Assembly (NCBI GenBank): GCA_046349395.1
Contig: JAXMCK010000011.1
Coordinates: 62,001-126,000, forward strand
Source: JAXMCK01 sp046349395
Lineage (GTDB): Bacteria; Pseudomonadota; Alphaproteobacteria; Geminicoccales; Geminicoccaceae
Direction of reading: 5' to 3'
DNA length: 64,000 nt
Below the pieces are notes generated by a model, which made no database searches, was not told the origin of the DNA, and saw only the letters and a list, made by a program, of their open reading frames with translations. A program made the translations under genes and the position numbers. Position 1 is the first letter of the stretch. Each line of letters starts with the position of its first letter. Below, in pieces: positions 54,013-63,700 of this stretch.

Positions 54013-54384
54013 ATGAACAAGCGGGTACTCGTCGTCGACGACGAACCGAACATCGTGATGTCGGTCGAGTTCCTGATGAAGCGGGCAGGCTTCGAGGTCG
54101 ACGTCGCCCGCAACGGGCGCGAGGCGCTGGCTGCACTCGAAGGCGCGCCCCCCGACCTCATCCTGCTCGACGTCATGATGCCGGAGTTCGACGGCTACGA
54201 GGTCTGCGAGCGGATCCGCGCACGCCCTGACTGGAACGGCACCAAGATCATCATGCTGACCGCCCGTGGCCGCGAGGTGGAGAAGGAACGCGGCTTGGCA
54301 CTCGGCGCGGACGCATACGTCACCAAGCCCTTCTCGACGCGTGACCTCGTCGAGCAGGTGAAGCAGATGCTGGGAGTGGCCTAG
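54013..54384 (+). CDS. Single-domain response regulator (CheY-like receiver)
   Basis: The 123-residue protein is only a receiver domain. The acidic pocket is Asp9/Asp10, the phosphoacceptor is Asp53 in LLDVMMPEFDG, and the switch residues are Thr83 and Lys105 (GADAYVTKPF). There is no output domain, so it must work by protein contact or as a phosphate relay. It lies directly before a 63-residue membrane protein gene (3-bp gap) and a symporter-type histidine kinase, which is its probable kinase. GGGAGCGG precedes the chosen ATG. Confidence 0.9.
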   Translation: MNKRVLVVDDEPNIVMSVEFLMKRAGFEVDVARNGREALAALEGAPPDLILLDVMMPEFDGYEVCERIRARPDWNGTKIIMLTARGREVEKERGLALGADAYVTKPFSTRDLVEQVKQMLGVA

Positions 54385-54387
54385 GAC

Positions 54388-54579
54388 GTGACGCCGCGCC
54401 GTTACGACATCCGCCTCGCCGCCTTCCTGCTAGCGGTGTTGGCCCTCAACTTTCCTGTACTGGCGATCGTCGACTCCATCGAGGTCGGCGGGCGGCCCTC
54501 GACGCTCACCTATCTCTTCGCCGCATGGTTCGTCGTGATCGGCATCGGTGCCCTCGTGAACCTGCGGACGAAGGCCTGA
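54388..54579 (+). CDS. Small two-helix membrane protein (CbrX-like position)
   Basis: The 63-residue protein starts at a GTG 3 bp after the receiver gene and ends one base before the kinase GTG start. It has two hydrophobic helices (about residues 9-29 and 41-58) with a short loop. In Pseudomonas a small gene, cbrX, sits at the equivalent place before the symporter-kinase gene cbrA and is coupled to its translation; this protein has the same size and position, but I cannot show homology. Confidence 0.7.
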   Translation: MTPRRYDIRLAAFLLAVLALNFPVLAIVDSIEVGGRPSTLTYLFAAWFVVIGIGALVNLRTKA

Positions 54580-54580
54580 G

Positions 54581-57295
54581 GTGTCGGCTTCGGGCCTCGT
54601 TCTGCTCGCGGCGGGCTATCTCGGCCTTCTGTTCGCGTTGGCGTCCTATGCCGACCGCCGTGCCGAACGCGGCCGCAGCCTGCTGCGCAGCCCGTACGTC
54701 TACACGCTGAGCCTCGGCGTCTACTGCAGCGCCTGGACGTTCTACGGCAGCGTTGGACTCGCGGCGAGCCAGGGCTTGGCCTTCCTGCCGGTGTATCTCG
54801 GGCCCACACTGGCAGCACTGCTGTTCGGCTTTCTTCTCACCAAGATGCTGAGGATCACCAAGGCCTACGGCATCACGTCGATCGCCGATTTCATCGCCGC
54901 TCGCTACGGCAAGAGTGGGCTTTTGGGCGGTCTCGTCACCCTCGTCGCCTTCGTCGCGGCCATCCCCTACATCGCTCTGCAGCTGAAGGCCGTGGCGAGT
55001 GCCGTGGCCGCCATCCTCGCCTCCGACGGTACCACCCTTCCCGAAGCGGGCGGAGCCGACATCGCGCTGATCGTCGCCCTGCTGCTGGCGGTGTTCAGCA
55101 TCCTGTTCGGCACCCGCCACATCGATGCGACCGAGCATCACGAGGGCATGGTCTTCGCGGTGGCGTTCGAGAGCGTCGTGAAGCTCGTCTCATTCCTGCT
55201 CGTCGGAGCTGTCCTCGTGTTTGGCTCTTATGGCGGCCCGGATGCGATCATCCAGCGTGCGATCGAAGCCGGCGTGGCGCCTCCACTGACTGCCGCTCAT
55301 GGCGGCATGTCCTACGCCGATTGGTTCTTGCTCACCGTGCTGTCAGGAATCGCCTTCCTGATGCTGCCGCGGCAGTTCCAGGTCGGCGTGATCGAGAACG
55401 TGGACGAGCGGCATTTGAGGACGGCGTCCTGGCTGCTGCCGCTCTATCTGTTCGCCATCAACCTCTTCGTCCTGCCGCTTGCACTGGCGGGCCGTCTTGC
55501 GGGTGTGGTCGACCGCGACCTTATCGTGCTCCAGTTGCCTTTGTCGGCCGGCCACGAGTGGCTGGCCATGATCGCCTTCCTCGGCGGGCTCTCCGCGGCT
55601 ACGGCCATGATCATCGTGGCGACGGTGGCGCTGAGCACGATGATCTCGAACGAGCTCGTGATGCCGACCCTCCTACGTACGCCCCTGCTGCGGCATGGCG
55701 AGGGCCGGGATCTGTCGGGCGTCATCCTCTTCATCCGGCGGGCGACAATCCTGTTCGCGTTGATTCTGGGATATGCCTATTTCCGCATCATCGGCGGGCA
55801 CTACGGTCTGGTCAGCATCGGCTTCATCGCCTTTACCGCGGTGGCGCAGTTCGCACCCCTCATCATCGCGGGGATGTACTGGCGACAGGCCAATCTCGTC
55901 GGCGCCATCCTGGGCCTCACGGGCGGTATCGCTGTCTGGGCCTACACCCTGGTTCTACCGACGATGGCGGACGCGGGCGTGTTCGACTCCAGCATCGCCT
56001 CGTCCGGGCCGTGGGGAATCGAACTGCTGCGTCCGACTGCACTGTTCGGCCTGGGCGGCCTCAATGTCGTCCCGCACTCAGTCCTGTGGAGCCTCGGCAC
56101 CAACATTGTCCTCCTTGTCCTGGCGAGCCTGCTGGCCGGGCAGAGCAATGTGGAACGGATCCAGGCGCTGCTCTGGGTCGAGGTGTCCCATCAGCAGGGA
56201 ATGACCCGACTCTGGCGCGGCGAGGCGAAGGTCGCAGCACTGCGCGAGCTGCTCGGTCGGTTCTTGGGTCCGCATCGCGCCGACGCGGTGTTCGCCATGG
56301 ACGCCCGGCGGCGGGCCGCGGCCCTGTCCATGGATGCGACGGCCGACGCCCAGCTCGTCGAGTTGACCGAGCGTCAGCTGGCTCGGGCGATCGGTGCCGC
56401 TTCGGCGCGCGTCATGGTGGGGTCGGTGGTGCGTGGGGAGGTGATCGGTCCCGACGATCTGATGCAGATCATCGACGAGACCTCGGCGGTCATCCGCTAC
56501 AGCCACGAACTCGAGACCAAATCGAGGGCGCTCGAGAATGCCACGTCGGAACTCCGCGAGGCCAACGAGCGACTGCGGCAGCTCGATCAGATGAAGGACG
56601 ACTTCATCTCGACCGTCAGCCACGAGTTGCGCACCCCATTGACCTCGATCCGCTCGTTCTCGGAGATCCTCCTGGACGTGCCGGACCTGTCCGCCGGCGA
56701 GCGCGAGAAGTTCCTGCAGATCATCGTCAAGGAGTCGGAGCGGCTGACGCGTCTGATCAACGACGTCCTCGACGTCGCCAAGATCGAGTCGGGCAAGATG
56801 GAGTGGCACATCTCGGACTGTGATCTCCGCCAGATCCTGGAAGAGGCCATCCTGGCGACGGAGGGCATCCTCGCCGAGCGTAGGATCAAGCTGACGACGA
56901 CGCTGGGCGTGGTCACTGCCCCCCTCGAAAGCGACCGGGACCGGCTGATGCAGGTCCTGATCAACCTCATCTCGAACGCATGCAAGTTCGCACCCGCCGA
57001 GCAGGGCGAGGTGCATATCGAGTTGCGGCTGCGCGACTCGTTCTACCTCGTGCGGATCGAGGACAACGGCCCCGGCGTGCCCGAGCCGTTCCGCGAGGCC
57101 GTGTTCGAGAAGTTTCGGCAGGTGTCCGGGAACGGGCTCAAGGACAAGCCGCAGGGCACAGGCCTCGGCCTCACCATATGTCGTCAGATCGTCGAGCGTT
57201 TCGGGGGCAGGATCTGGGTCGAGGATGCGGCGATCGGTGGTGCAGCCCTGTGCTTTGCCATCCCGGCCGTGGCAGCGGAGCGAATCGCCGCCTGA
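54581..57295 (+). CDS. SLC5-symporter/histidine kinase hybrid (CbrA/CrbS-like)
   Basis: The 904-residue sensor kinase has an N-terminal sodium:solute-symporter-like domain of about 13 helices (residues 1-~505), a cytoplasmic linker of ~110 residues that may form a STAC/PAS-like domain, a dimerisation/phosphoacceptor helix (His681 in STVSHELRTPLTS) and a C-terminal ATPase with NLISNACKFAP, IEDNGPGVPEPF and GTGLGLTICRQIV. In CbrA and CrbS the symporter part senses or transports a small carboxylate or histidine. No PAS ligand is evident. It starts at a GTG one base after the small membrane protein gene. The output regulator pairing (a lone receiver upstream) is unusual for the family. Confidence 0.9.
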   Translation: MSASGLVLLAAGYLGLLFALASYADRRAERGRSLLRSPYVYTLSLGVYCSAWTFYGSVGLAASQGLAFLPVYLGPTLAALLFGFLLTKMLRITKAYGITSIADFIAARYGKSGLLGGLVTLVAFVAAIPYIALQLKAVASAVAAILASDGTTLPEAGGADIALIVALLLAVFSILFGTRHIDATEHHEGMVFAVAFESVVKLVSFLLVGAVLVFGSYGGPDAIIQRAIEAGVAPPLTAAHGGMSYADWFLLTVLSGIAFLMLPRQFQVGVIENVDERHLRTASWLLPLYLFAINLFVLPLALAGRLAGVVDRDLIVLQLPLSAGHEWLAMIAFLGGLSAATAMIIVATVALSTMISNELVMPTLLRTPLLRHGEGRDLSGVILFIRRATILFALILGYAYFRIIGGHYGLVSIGFIAFTAVAQFAPLIIAGMYWRQANLVGAILGLTGGIAVWAYTLVLPTMADAGVFDSSIASSGPWGIELLRPTALFGLGGLNVVPHSVLWSLGTNIVLLVLASLLAGQSNVERIQALLWVEVSHQQGMTRLWRGEAKVAALRELLGRFLGPHRADAVFAMDARRRAAALSMDATADAQLVELTERQLARAIGAASARVMVGSVVRGEVIGPDDLMQIIDETSAVIRYSHELETKSRALENATSELREANERLRQLDQMKDDFISTVSHELRTPLTSIRSFSEILLDVPDLSAGEREKFLQIIVKESERLTRLINDVLDVAKIESGKMEWHISDCDLRQILEEAILATEGILAERRIKLTTTLGVVTAPLESDRDRLMQVLINLISNACKFAPAEQGEVHIELRLRDSFYLVRIEDNGPGVPEPFREAVFEKFRQVSGNGLKDKPQGTGLGLTICRQIVERFGGRIWVEDAAIGGAALCFAIPAVAAERIAA

Positions 57296-57301
57296 TCCGC
57301 C

Positions 57302-57964
57302 TCAGGCCGGCGGTGACGTGGGCCAGGCGCCCGGCCCCTTGCCGGCAACGCGGCCCTGCATCTCGGTCAGCAGACCGTCGATGCCCTGCTTGCCGACGAC
57401 TTCGTTCACCTCGGAGCGTTGCGTGACGACGAGGCTGATGCCCTCCGCAACGATGTCGATCAGCAGGTAGCCGCGCTCGCCCTTGCGGACCCGCCAGTCG
57501 ACCTGGAACGGCTCCTCGCCCGGGAGCAGAAGCTTCGTCGACACCTTGGTGTCGCGCTCGTCGATCGGCGTGCTGCCGACGATCTGGAAGGTCTGGCCGC
57601 GGTAACGGCTCATGCGCTCCGCCATGGTGCGCATCACCAGCTTGTCGAACAGATCGATGAACTCGTGCTGTTGCTCGGGCGTGGCTCGGCGCCAGTGCTG
57701 GCCCATGACGAGGCGGCTGATCAGGTTCAGATCCGTCGACTGGTCCAGCAGCTTCTTCAGCGCCAGGAGCTTCTGCTGCTGGGACATCCCGCCGTCGCGC
57801 AGGATGCCGACCGTCTGGTCGCCGATCTCCTGGATGAACTGATCAGCCGATTGTGCGGCCACGGCGAATGCGGATGGGGCCAGCAGCATAAGTCCGGCGG
57901 CCGCCCCTGCGGCGACGAACTTCCGCCGATGCCACAGCGGCCTGCCCTCACTGTAGCGGTTCAT
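57302..57964 (-). CDS. mlaC: Phospholipid-binding protein MlaC
   Basis: MlaC carries phospholipids across the periplasm between the outer-membrane MlaA complex and the inner-membrane MlaFEDB complex. The 220-residue product has a signal peptide preceded by RRKFVAAG, which may be a twin-arginine signal (cleavage near AFA-V or VAA-Q), and the family core MNRYRGQTF-like MAERMSRYRGQTFQIVGS, then a C-terminal NEVVGKQGIDGLL. It overlaps the end of mlaA by 17 bp, so the two genes are co-translated. The 57973 ATG three codons upstream is an alternative start. The mlaFED genes are not in the window. Confidence 0.9.
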   Translation of the reverse strand: MNRYSEGRPLWHRRKFVAAGAAAGLMLLAPSAFAVAAQSADQFIQEIGDQTVGILRDGGMSQQQKLLALKKLLDQSTDLNLISRLVMGQHWRRATPEQQHEFIDLFDKLVMRTMAERMSRYRGQTFQIVGSTPIDERDTKVSTKLLLPGEEPFQVDWRVRKGERGYLLIDIVAEGISLVVTQRSEVNEVVGKQGIDGLLTEMQGRVAGKGPGAWPTSPPA

Positions 57965-58727
57965 AACTGTCATCCGGCTCGTTGAAGATATCCTCGTAGT
58001 CCTGCGATGTGGTGATGCCGCGCCCGTTGGCAATCTCGGCGGCCCGACTCTGCAGGTACACCGTCCGCACGGTAGCGTAGGGATCGATGCTGTTCTTCCG
58101 CAGGTCGTCGATCTGGTCGATCAGCGACTCGCGGGTGGAGATGATGCCCGCACCGTCGCGTCCGTAGCGCACGGCGGTGTCGATGCAGCAGGTGTTCAGC
58201 GGATCGAAGAAGAAATCGCCGACCCGTCCGCCGGCATCACGTACGGTCGACGGACCGAGAAGGGGCAGCATCAGGAACGGACCGGGTCCCGCACCCCAGA
58301 CGCCGAAGGTCTGGCCCAGATCCTCTTCGTGGCGTGGCAGGTCGAGCTTGGAGGCCACGTCGAACAGTCCGCCGATGCCGAGCGTGCTGTTGATCAGAAA
58401 GCGTCCCAGGGTATCCAGCGCCCGCCCGGGCTCCCCCTGCAGCACGTCGTTTGCCAGCACGACCGGCGTGCTCAGATTGTTCAGGACGTTCGTCAGCGAG
58501 ATCTTGAACTGGTCCGGCGCGGCGTACCGATACCCGCGAGCCACGGGCTCCAGCGCATACCGGTCCAGTGTGTCGTTGACCTTGAAGATCGCCCGGTTCA
58601 CGGGCTCGAGAGGATCATTCACCTCCTGCGCGCGTGTTGGCCCAGCCAGCGCTTCGAGCGCGACCATCCCAGCGACTACGCATGTCGAGAGGCTAGGCAT
58701 CCAGGCCAAGCCCTGCCGGTCTCTCAC
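57948..58727 (-). CDS. mlaA: Outer-membrane phospholipid retrieval protein MlaA (VacJ)
   Basis: MlaA removes mislocalised phospholipids from the outer leaflet of the outer membrane. The product shows NDPLEPVNRAIFKVNDTLD, the family start, then NVLNNLSTP, RFLINSTLGIGGLFDVA and EDLGQTFGVWG, ending in an acidic tail. The GTG start, with GGGAG 10 bp upstream, gives a charged signal-peptide N-terminus (259 residues); an ATG 27 bp later would give 250 residues without that charge. E. coli MlaA is a lipoprotein; here the only near match to a lipobox is LSTC, with Thr at the -1 position, so lipidation is doubtful. Confidence 0.9.
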   Translation of the reverse strand: MRDRQGLAWMPSLSTCVVAGMVALEALAGPTRAQEVNDPLEPVNRAIFKVNDTLDRYALEPVARGYRYAAPDQFKISLTNVLNNLSTPVVLANDVLQGEPGRALDTLGRFLINSTLGIGGLFDVASKLDLPRHEEDLGQTFGVWGAGPGPFLMLPLLGPSTVRDAGGRVGDFFFDPLNTCCIDTAVRYGRDGAGIISTRESLIDQIDDLRKNSIDPYATVRTVYLQSRAAEIANGRGITTSQDYEDIFNEPDDSYEPLQ

Positions 58728-58780
58728 TGGTGCTTGGCTCCCGTCCAACTGCGCCGCCGTAAGGCAACTTGCGCAACTTC

Positions 58781-58809
58781 GTTCTAGTGGCAGGCGGCGG
58801 GCCGTGCAA
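58781..58809 (-). promoter_or_regulatory. Promoter for mlaA-mlaC
   Basis: On the minus strand TTGCAC (58809-58804) and TAGAAC (58786-58781) are 17 bp apart, 54 bp before the mlaA GTG. Both boxes match the sigma-70 consensus at four or more positions. Confidence 0.5.
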
Positions 58810-58831
58810 GGCGGGCAATGGCGATCGGTGT

Positions 58832-58860
58832 TTGACATGCGGATATAAAGACATTTAGAT
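58832..58860 (+). promoter_or_regulatory. Promoter for the sahR-metF-metH operon
   Basis: A perfect -35 box TTGACA (58832-58837) is followed 17 bp later by TTAGAT (58855-58860), 22 bp before the regulator start. The spacer and -10 box are covered by an inverted repeat, which suggests control by repression. Confidence 0.6.
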
Positions 58861-58864
58861 ATCC
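58841..58864. promoter_or_regulatory. Candidate SahR operator (inverted repeat GGATAT...ATATCC)
   Basis: Perfect 6-bp outer arms GGATAT and ATATCC enclose an AT-rich, partly symmetrical centre. It overlaps the spacer and -10 box of the promoter for the ArsR-like gene. An AT-rich pseudopalindrome in front of metF/metH genes is what is reported for SahR, the S-adenosylhomocysteine-responsive repressor. Binding by the downstream gene product is inferred. Confidence 0.55.
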
Positions 58865-58882
58865 TGAGTTGCCGAGGGACGG

Positions 58883-59875
58883 ATGGCCGACACTCAGGAT
58901 CTCGATGCTCTGTTGGGTGCCCTGCGTGCAGCAGCCGATCATTCGCGGCTGCGGTTGCTGGCGGTGTGCTCCCAGGGCGAATGGACCGTGAGCGAGCTCG
59001 TCCAAGTGCTGGGTCAAAGCCAGCCGCGCATCTCCCGCCATCTAAAGATCCTCGCCGAGGCCGGTCTGCTCGACCGCTTTCCGGAGGGCAGCTGGGTCTT
59101 TTACCGCCGTGCTCAGGGCGGAGACGGGTCACGTCTGGCGCGTAGCCTCTGCCGGCTCCTGCCGCCCGACGATCCTGTGCTGGAGCGCGACCGCCGACGC
59201 CTCGATGCTGTCCGCGAGACGCGGCGACGTCAGGCCGAGCGCTACTTCGCGGCACGCGCCGAAGGCTGGGATGCCGACACCGACCCGCAGGTCGATCGCA
59301 GCGACGTCGAGACGGCTTTGCGTGAGCTGTTCTTGCGCGAGCGGCCGAGCAGCCTGCTCGACGTCGGCACGGGGACGGGGCGTGTGCTGGCGGTGCTGGC
59401 CGGCCAGATCGGCTTTGGCCTCGGCATCGATCTGAGCCACGAGATGCTGGCCGTGGCTCGCGCCAACCTGGATCGGCGCGAGGCGCGGAACTGCCAGGTC
59501 CGACACGGCGACATGTACCAGCTGCCGGTCGACGACCAGTCCTTCGACGCCGTGACCCTGCATCAGGTCCTGCACTTCGCCGACGATCCCGCGGCAGCAT
59601 TGGCGGAAGCGGCGAGGGCGCTGGTGCCGGGCGGTCGCCTCGTCGTGGTCGACCTCGCCCATCACGACGCGGAATGGCTGCGGAGTGAACGGCAGCATCG
59701 TCGCCTGGGCTTCACGGAAGCCGAGATGTCCGCCTGGTTTGCCGGCCTCGGCCTCGGCCAGGAGCCGGCCCGGCGTTTCGAGAGCAACGAAACGACCATC
59801 GTCGTCTGGACGGCGCGCAAGCCACGCGACCTGCTGTCGGACCACCCGAGTTATCTGCGGAGGAACGCTGCATGA
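58883..59875 (+). CDS. sahR: SahR-like ArsR-family regulator with C-terminal methyltransferase domain
   Basis: The 330-residue protein has an ArsR-type winged helix (about residues 8-95, with LVQVLGQSQPRISRHLKILA as the recognition region) and a class I SAM-dependent methyltransferase fold (about 145-300, motif I LLDVGTGTGRVLAVLAG). This fusion placed before metF/metH corresponds to SahR-type regulators, whose methyltransferase-like domain probably binds S-adenosylhomocysteine and links the methyl cycle to transcription. It may be autoregulated through the inverted repeat upstream. Its stop overlaps the metF start (ATGA). An enzymatic methyltransferase role is not excluded. Confidence 0.85.
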   Translation: MADTQDLDALLGALRAAADHSRLRLLAVCSQGEWTVSELVQVLGQSQPRISRHLKILAEAGLLDRFPEGSWVFYRRAQGGDGSRLARSLCRLLPPDDPVLERDRRRLDAVRETRRRQAERYFAARAEGWDADTDPQVDRSDVETALRELFLRERPSSLLDVGTGTGRVLAVLAGQIGFGLGIDLSHEMLAVARANLDRREARNCQVRHGDMYQLPVDDQSFDAVTLHQVLHFADDPAAALAEAARALVPGGRLVVVDLAHHDAEWLRSERQHRRLGFTEAEMSAWFAGLGLGQEPARRFESNETTIVVWTARKPRDLLSDHPSYLRRNAA

Positions 59876-60795
59876 GCAGCAACGGCCACGACCATCGCGC
59901 TGCCCACACCGCCGCCTGGTTCGGGGCGGCGATGCCGGCGCTCGACATGTCGATCGAGATCTTCCCGGCGCGCACGCCGGAGGCCGAGGCCCGCCTGTGG
60001 CGCAACATCGAGCTGTTCGCGGCCGCGCAGCCGCGCTTCATCTCGGTCACCTGCGGTGCCGGCGGCACAGGTGCGGCCGAGACATTCCCCTTGGTCACGG
60101 CGGTCCAGGATCGCTTCAAGATCCCCGTCGCAGCGCATCTGACCTGCGCCTACGCGCCGCGCCAGACGATCGATGCGCTGGCCCACCGGTATTGGGAAGC
60201 AGGCGTGCGCCGGATCGTGGCCCTGCGCGGCGACGCCCCCAAGGGCAGCGACGGTTATCGGCCCGGCGACGGCAGCTATGCCTACGCCGCCGACCTCGTT
60301 GCCGGTCTGAAGCGTGTTGGCGACTTCGACATCAGCGTCGCCTGCTACCCAGAGGTGCACCCCGAGGCGGCGAGCGCTCTGGCCGACCTCGACAACCTGA
60401 AGCGCAAGGTGGACGCAGGCGCCAATCGGGTCGTCACCCAATACTGCTTTGACACGGATCGCATCCTGCGTTTTCGCGATGCCCTGGATGTCGCCGGGAT
60501 CGACACCGAATTCGTTCCCGGCGTCATGCCGATCCACGCCTTCAGCCAGATCAAGCGCTTCTCCGCCGGTTGCGGTGCCTCCATCCCCGATTGGCTGGCA
60601 CAGCTCTTCGATTGCGTCGACGAGACCTCGCAGCTGCACGCCATGCTCGCCACCAGCGTCGCGGTGGAGCAGTGCCGCCGGCTGGCGGCCGAGGGCATCG
60701 AGCACTTCCACCTCTACGCGCTGAACCGCGCCGAGTTGCCGCTCGCTCTCGTAAGGCTGCTGGGCGTCGCGCACCCGGTGATGGCCGCTGCCTAG
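59872..60795 (+). CDS. metF: 5,10-methylenetetrahydrofolate reductase
   Basis: MetF reduces methylenetetrahydrofolate to methyltetrahydrofolate, the methyl donor for MetH. The 307-residue TIM-barrel flavoprotein shows SIEIFPARTPEAEARLW at the N-terminus, FISVTCGAGGTGA, the FAD-binding ALRGDAPKGSDGY, and QYCFDTDRI. It overlaps the regulator gene and is one base upstream of metH, so substrate production and use are co-expressed. Confidence 0.95.
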   Translation: MSSNGHDHRAAHTAAWFGAAMPALDMSIEIFPARTPEAEARLWRNIELFAAAQPRFISVTCGAGGTGAAETFPLVTAVQDRFKIPVAAHLTCAYAPRQTIDALAHRYWEAGVRRIVALRGDAPKGSDGYRPGDGSYAYAADLVAGLKRVGDFDISVACYPEVHPEAASALADLDNLKRKVDAGANRVVTQYCFDTDRILRFRDALDVAGIDTEFVPGVMPIHAFSQIKRFSAGCGASIPDWLAQLFDCVDETSQLHAMLATSVAVEQCRRLAAEGIEHFHLYALNRAELPLALVRLLGVAHPVMAAA

Positions 60796-60796
60796 G

Positions 60797-63700
60797 ATGA
60801 CCGATCTTCTGGAGTTGGCACGCGACCGCGTGCTGCTGTTCGACGGCGCCATGGGATCGCAGATCCAGGCGGCCAATCTGACACTCGAGGACTTTGCCGG
60901 TCAGGAGAACTGCTCGGAAATCCTCAATCTCTCGCGGCCCGATCTCATCCGCGGCATCCACGCGGGCTATCTGAACGCCGGGGCGGACCTCGTCGAGACC
61001 AACAGCTTCGGTGGCTCGCCCATCACGCTCGGCGAGTTCGGGCTCTCCGATCGCGCCTTCGAGATCAACAAGCGGGCCGGTGAGCTCGCGCGCGAGGCGA
61101 TCGAGGCGCTGCCCAAGCGCGAGCGGCCCCGGTTCGTGGTCGGCTCGATCGGCCCCGGCACCCGCCTGCCGTCGCTGGGACATGTCGGCTACGCCGAACT
61201 CGAGGATGCCTACGCCGTTCAGGTCGAGGGCCTCCTCGCCGGCACCGCCGACGCGCTGCTGATCGAGACCTGCCAGGACCCCCTGCAGATCAAAGCCGCC
61301 ATCAACGGTGCCCGCCGGATCTTCGCCTCGGGTGGTCGCACGGTCCCCCTCTTCGTGCAGGTCACGATCGAGACCACGGGTACCATGCTCGTCGGCACCG
61401 ACATCGGGGCTGCCGGCGTCATCGTGGATGCCATGGACGTGCCGGTGCTGGGCCTCAACTGCGCCACGGGGCCGAAGGAGATGGCGGAGCATGTCCGCCA
61501 TATCGGCCAGACCTGGCGGGGCCTCATCTCGGTGCAGCCGAATGCCGGCCTGCCCGAGCTGCGCTGCGGCCACACGCACTATCCGCTGACGGCGGAAGAG
61601 CTCGCGAAGTGGGTCGAGCGCTTCGTGCGCGAGGACGGCATCAACTTCGTCGGCGGCTGCTGCGGCACGACGGGCGAGCACATCGCGGCCCTCGACGCCA
61701 TGCTCCGTCGGGTCGCCGAGAGCGGTGACCGGCCACGCCCGTTCGCCCGGACTGCGGCGCCGACCCCCTCCATCGCGTCGCTGTTCTCGGCCCAGCCGCT
61801 GCGCCAGGAGAACGCCTATCTGGCGATCGGCGAGCGCTGCAACGCCAACGGGTCCAAGAAATTCCGCGAGCTGCAGGAGGCCGGCGACTGGGACGGCTGC
61901 GTCGCCATGGGCAAGGAGCAGGTGCGCGAGGGCGCCCATGCCCTCGACATCTGCACCGCCTTCGTCGGCCGCGACGAGACCGCCGAGATGCGCGAGGTCG
62001 TCTCGCGCATGCGCGGGCAGATCGACAGCCCGCTCGTCATCGACTCGACCGAACTCGGCGTCCTGCGCGACGCGCTGGCCCTATACGGCGGCAAGGCACT
62101 GATCAACTCGATCAATTTCGAGGACGGCGAGGCACCCGCGGTCGCCCGGATGGAGCTGGCGCGGAAGTTCGGCGCCGGCGTCATCGCCCTGACGATCGAC
62201 GAGGTCGGGATGGCGAAGACCGCGGAGGACAAGGTCCGCATCGTCCGCCGGCTGGTCGAGTTCGCCTGCGGCCGCTTCGGGCTGCCGCCGTCCGATCTCC
62301 TGATCGATCCGCTGACCTTCACCATCTGCACCGGCAACGAGGACGACCGGAAGCTCGCACTGTGGACGCTGGACGCCATCGAGGCGATCCGCGCCGAGTT
62401 CCCCGACATCCAGCTGCTGCTGGGCCTGTCGAACGTCTCCTTCGGGCTCAATCCCGCGGCACGCCACGTGCTGAACTCGGTGATGCTCGATCACGCCATG
62501 CGGCGCGGGCTGACCAGCGCCATCGCCCATCCCTCGAAGATCATGCCGCTGCACAAGATCCCGGAGGAGGAGGTCAGGGTCGCCGAGGACCTGATCTTCG
62601 ACCGGCGCCGTGATGGCTACGACCCGCTGCAGGCGTTCATCGCCCTCTTCGCCGACCGCAAGGCCGAGGCCGGCGCCGGCCGCGTGCGGCCGGAGACCGT
62701 CGAGGAGCGCCTCAAGCTGCGCATCGTCGACGGCGACAAGCAGGGGCTCGAGGCCGATCTCGACACCGCCCTCGCGAGCTATCCGCCGCTCTCCATCATC
62801 AACGACATCCTGCTCGACGGCATGAAGGTCGTCGGCGATCTGTTCGGCGCCGGCAAGATGCAGCTGCCCTTCGTGCTGCAGTCGGCGGAGACGATGAAGG
62901 CCGCTGTCGCCTACCTCGAACCCCTCATGGAACGTGAGGAGGGTGCCCAGAAGGGGACCATCGTCCTCGCCACGGTGAAGGGGGACGTCCACGACATCGG
63001 CAAGAACCTCGTCGACATCATCCTGACGAACAACGGTTACCGGGTCGTCAATCTCGGCATCAAGCAGCCGCTGAATTCCATCCTGGAGGCGGCCGAGTCG
63101 AACAAGGCCGACGCGATCGGCATGTCGGGACTCCTGGTGAAGTCCACCGTCATCATGCGCGAGAACCTCAAGGAGATGGCCCGGCTCGGCATCCGCACGC
63201 CGGTGCTCCTCGGCGGTGCCGCCCTCACCCGCGCCTATGTCGAGGAGGATTGCTGGCGGGCCTACGGCGAGGGGCCGGTCGCCTATGCGCGCGACGCCTT
63301 CGACGGCCTGATGCTGATGGAGAAGGCCGCCACCGGTGCCTACGGGGCCTACGTCGCCGAGCGTACCGTCAAGGCTTCCTCACGCAGCAGCAAGAAGCCG
63401 CGCACGCTGGAGGCCATGGAAGCACCGGCAACGGCGGTGCTGCGGCCAGTCGACCTCGAGGAGATCAAGCTCCGCCGGCAGGAACTCGCCCAGGCCGTCG
63501 AGATCCCGGCACCTCCGTTCTGGGGCCCCCGCATCCTGGAGCGCGTCCCGGTCAAGGCGCTGCTGCCCTATCTCAATGAACAGATGCTGTTCCAGTTTCA
63601 CTGGGGCTACGAGAAGCAGGGTCGCCGTCTCGAAGAGTTTTTGAGCTGGGCACAGAAGGAACTGCGACCGGTGCTGGCCGATCTCGTGGCGGCCGCCGAT

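Noticed and set aside
58728..58882. S-adenosylhomocysteine or cobalamin riboswitch before the metF-metH operon
   Set aside because: The expected leader after the -10 box is only about 16 nt, too short for either riboswitch, and none of their conserved cores is visible.
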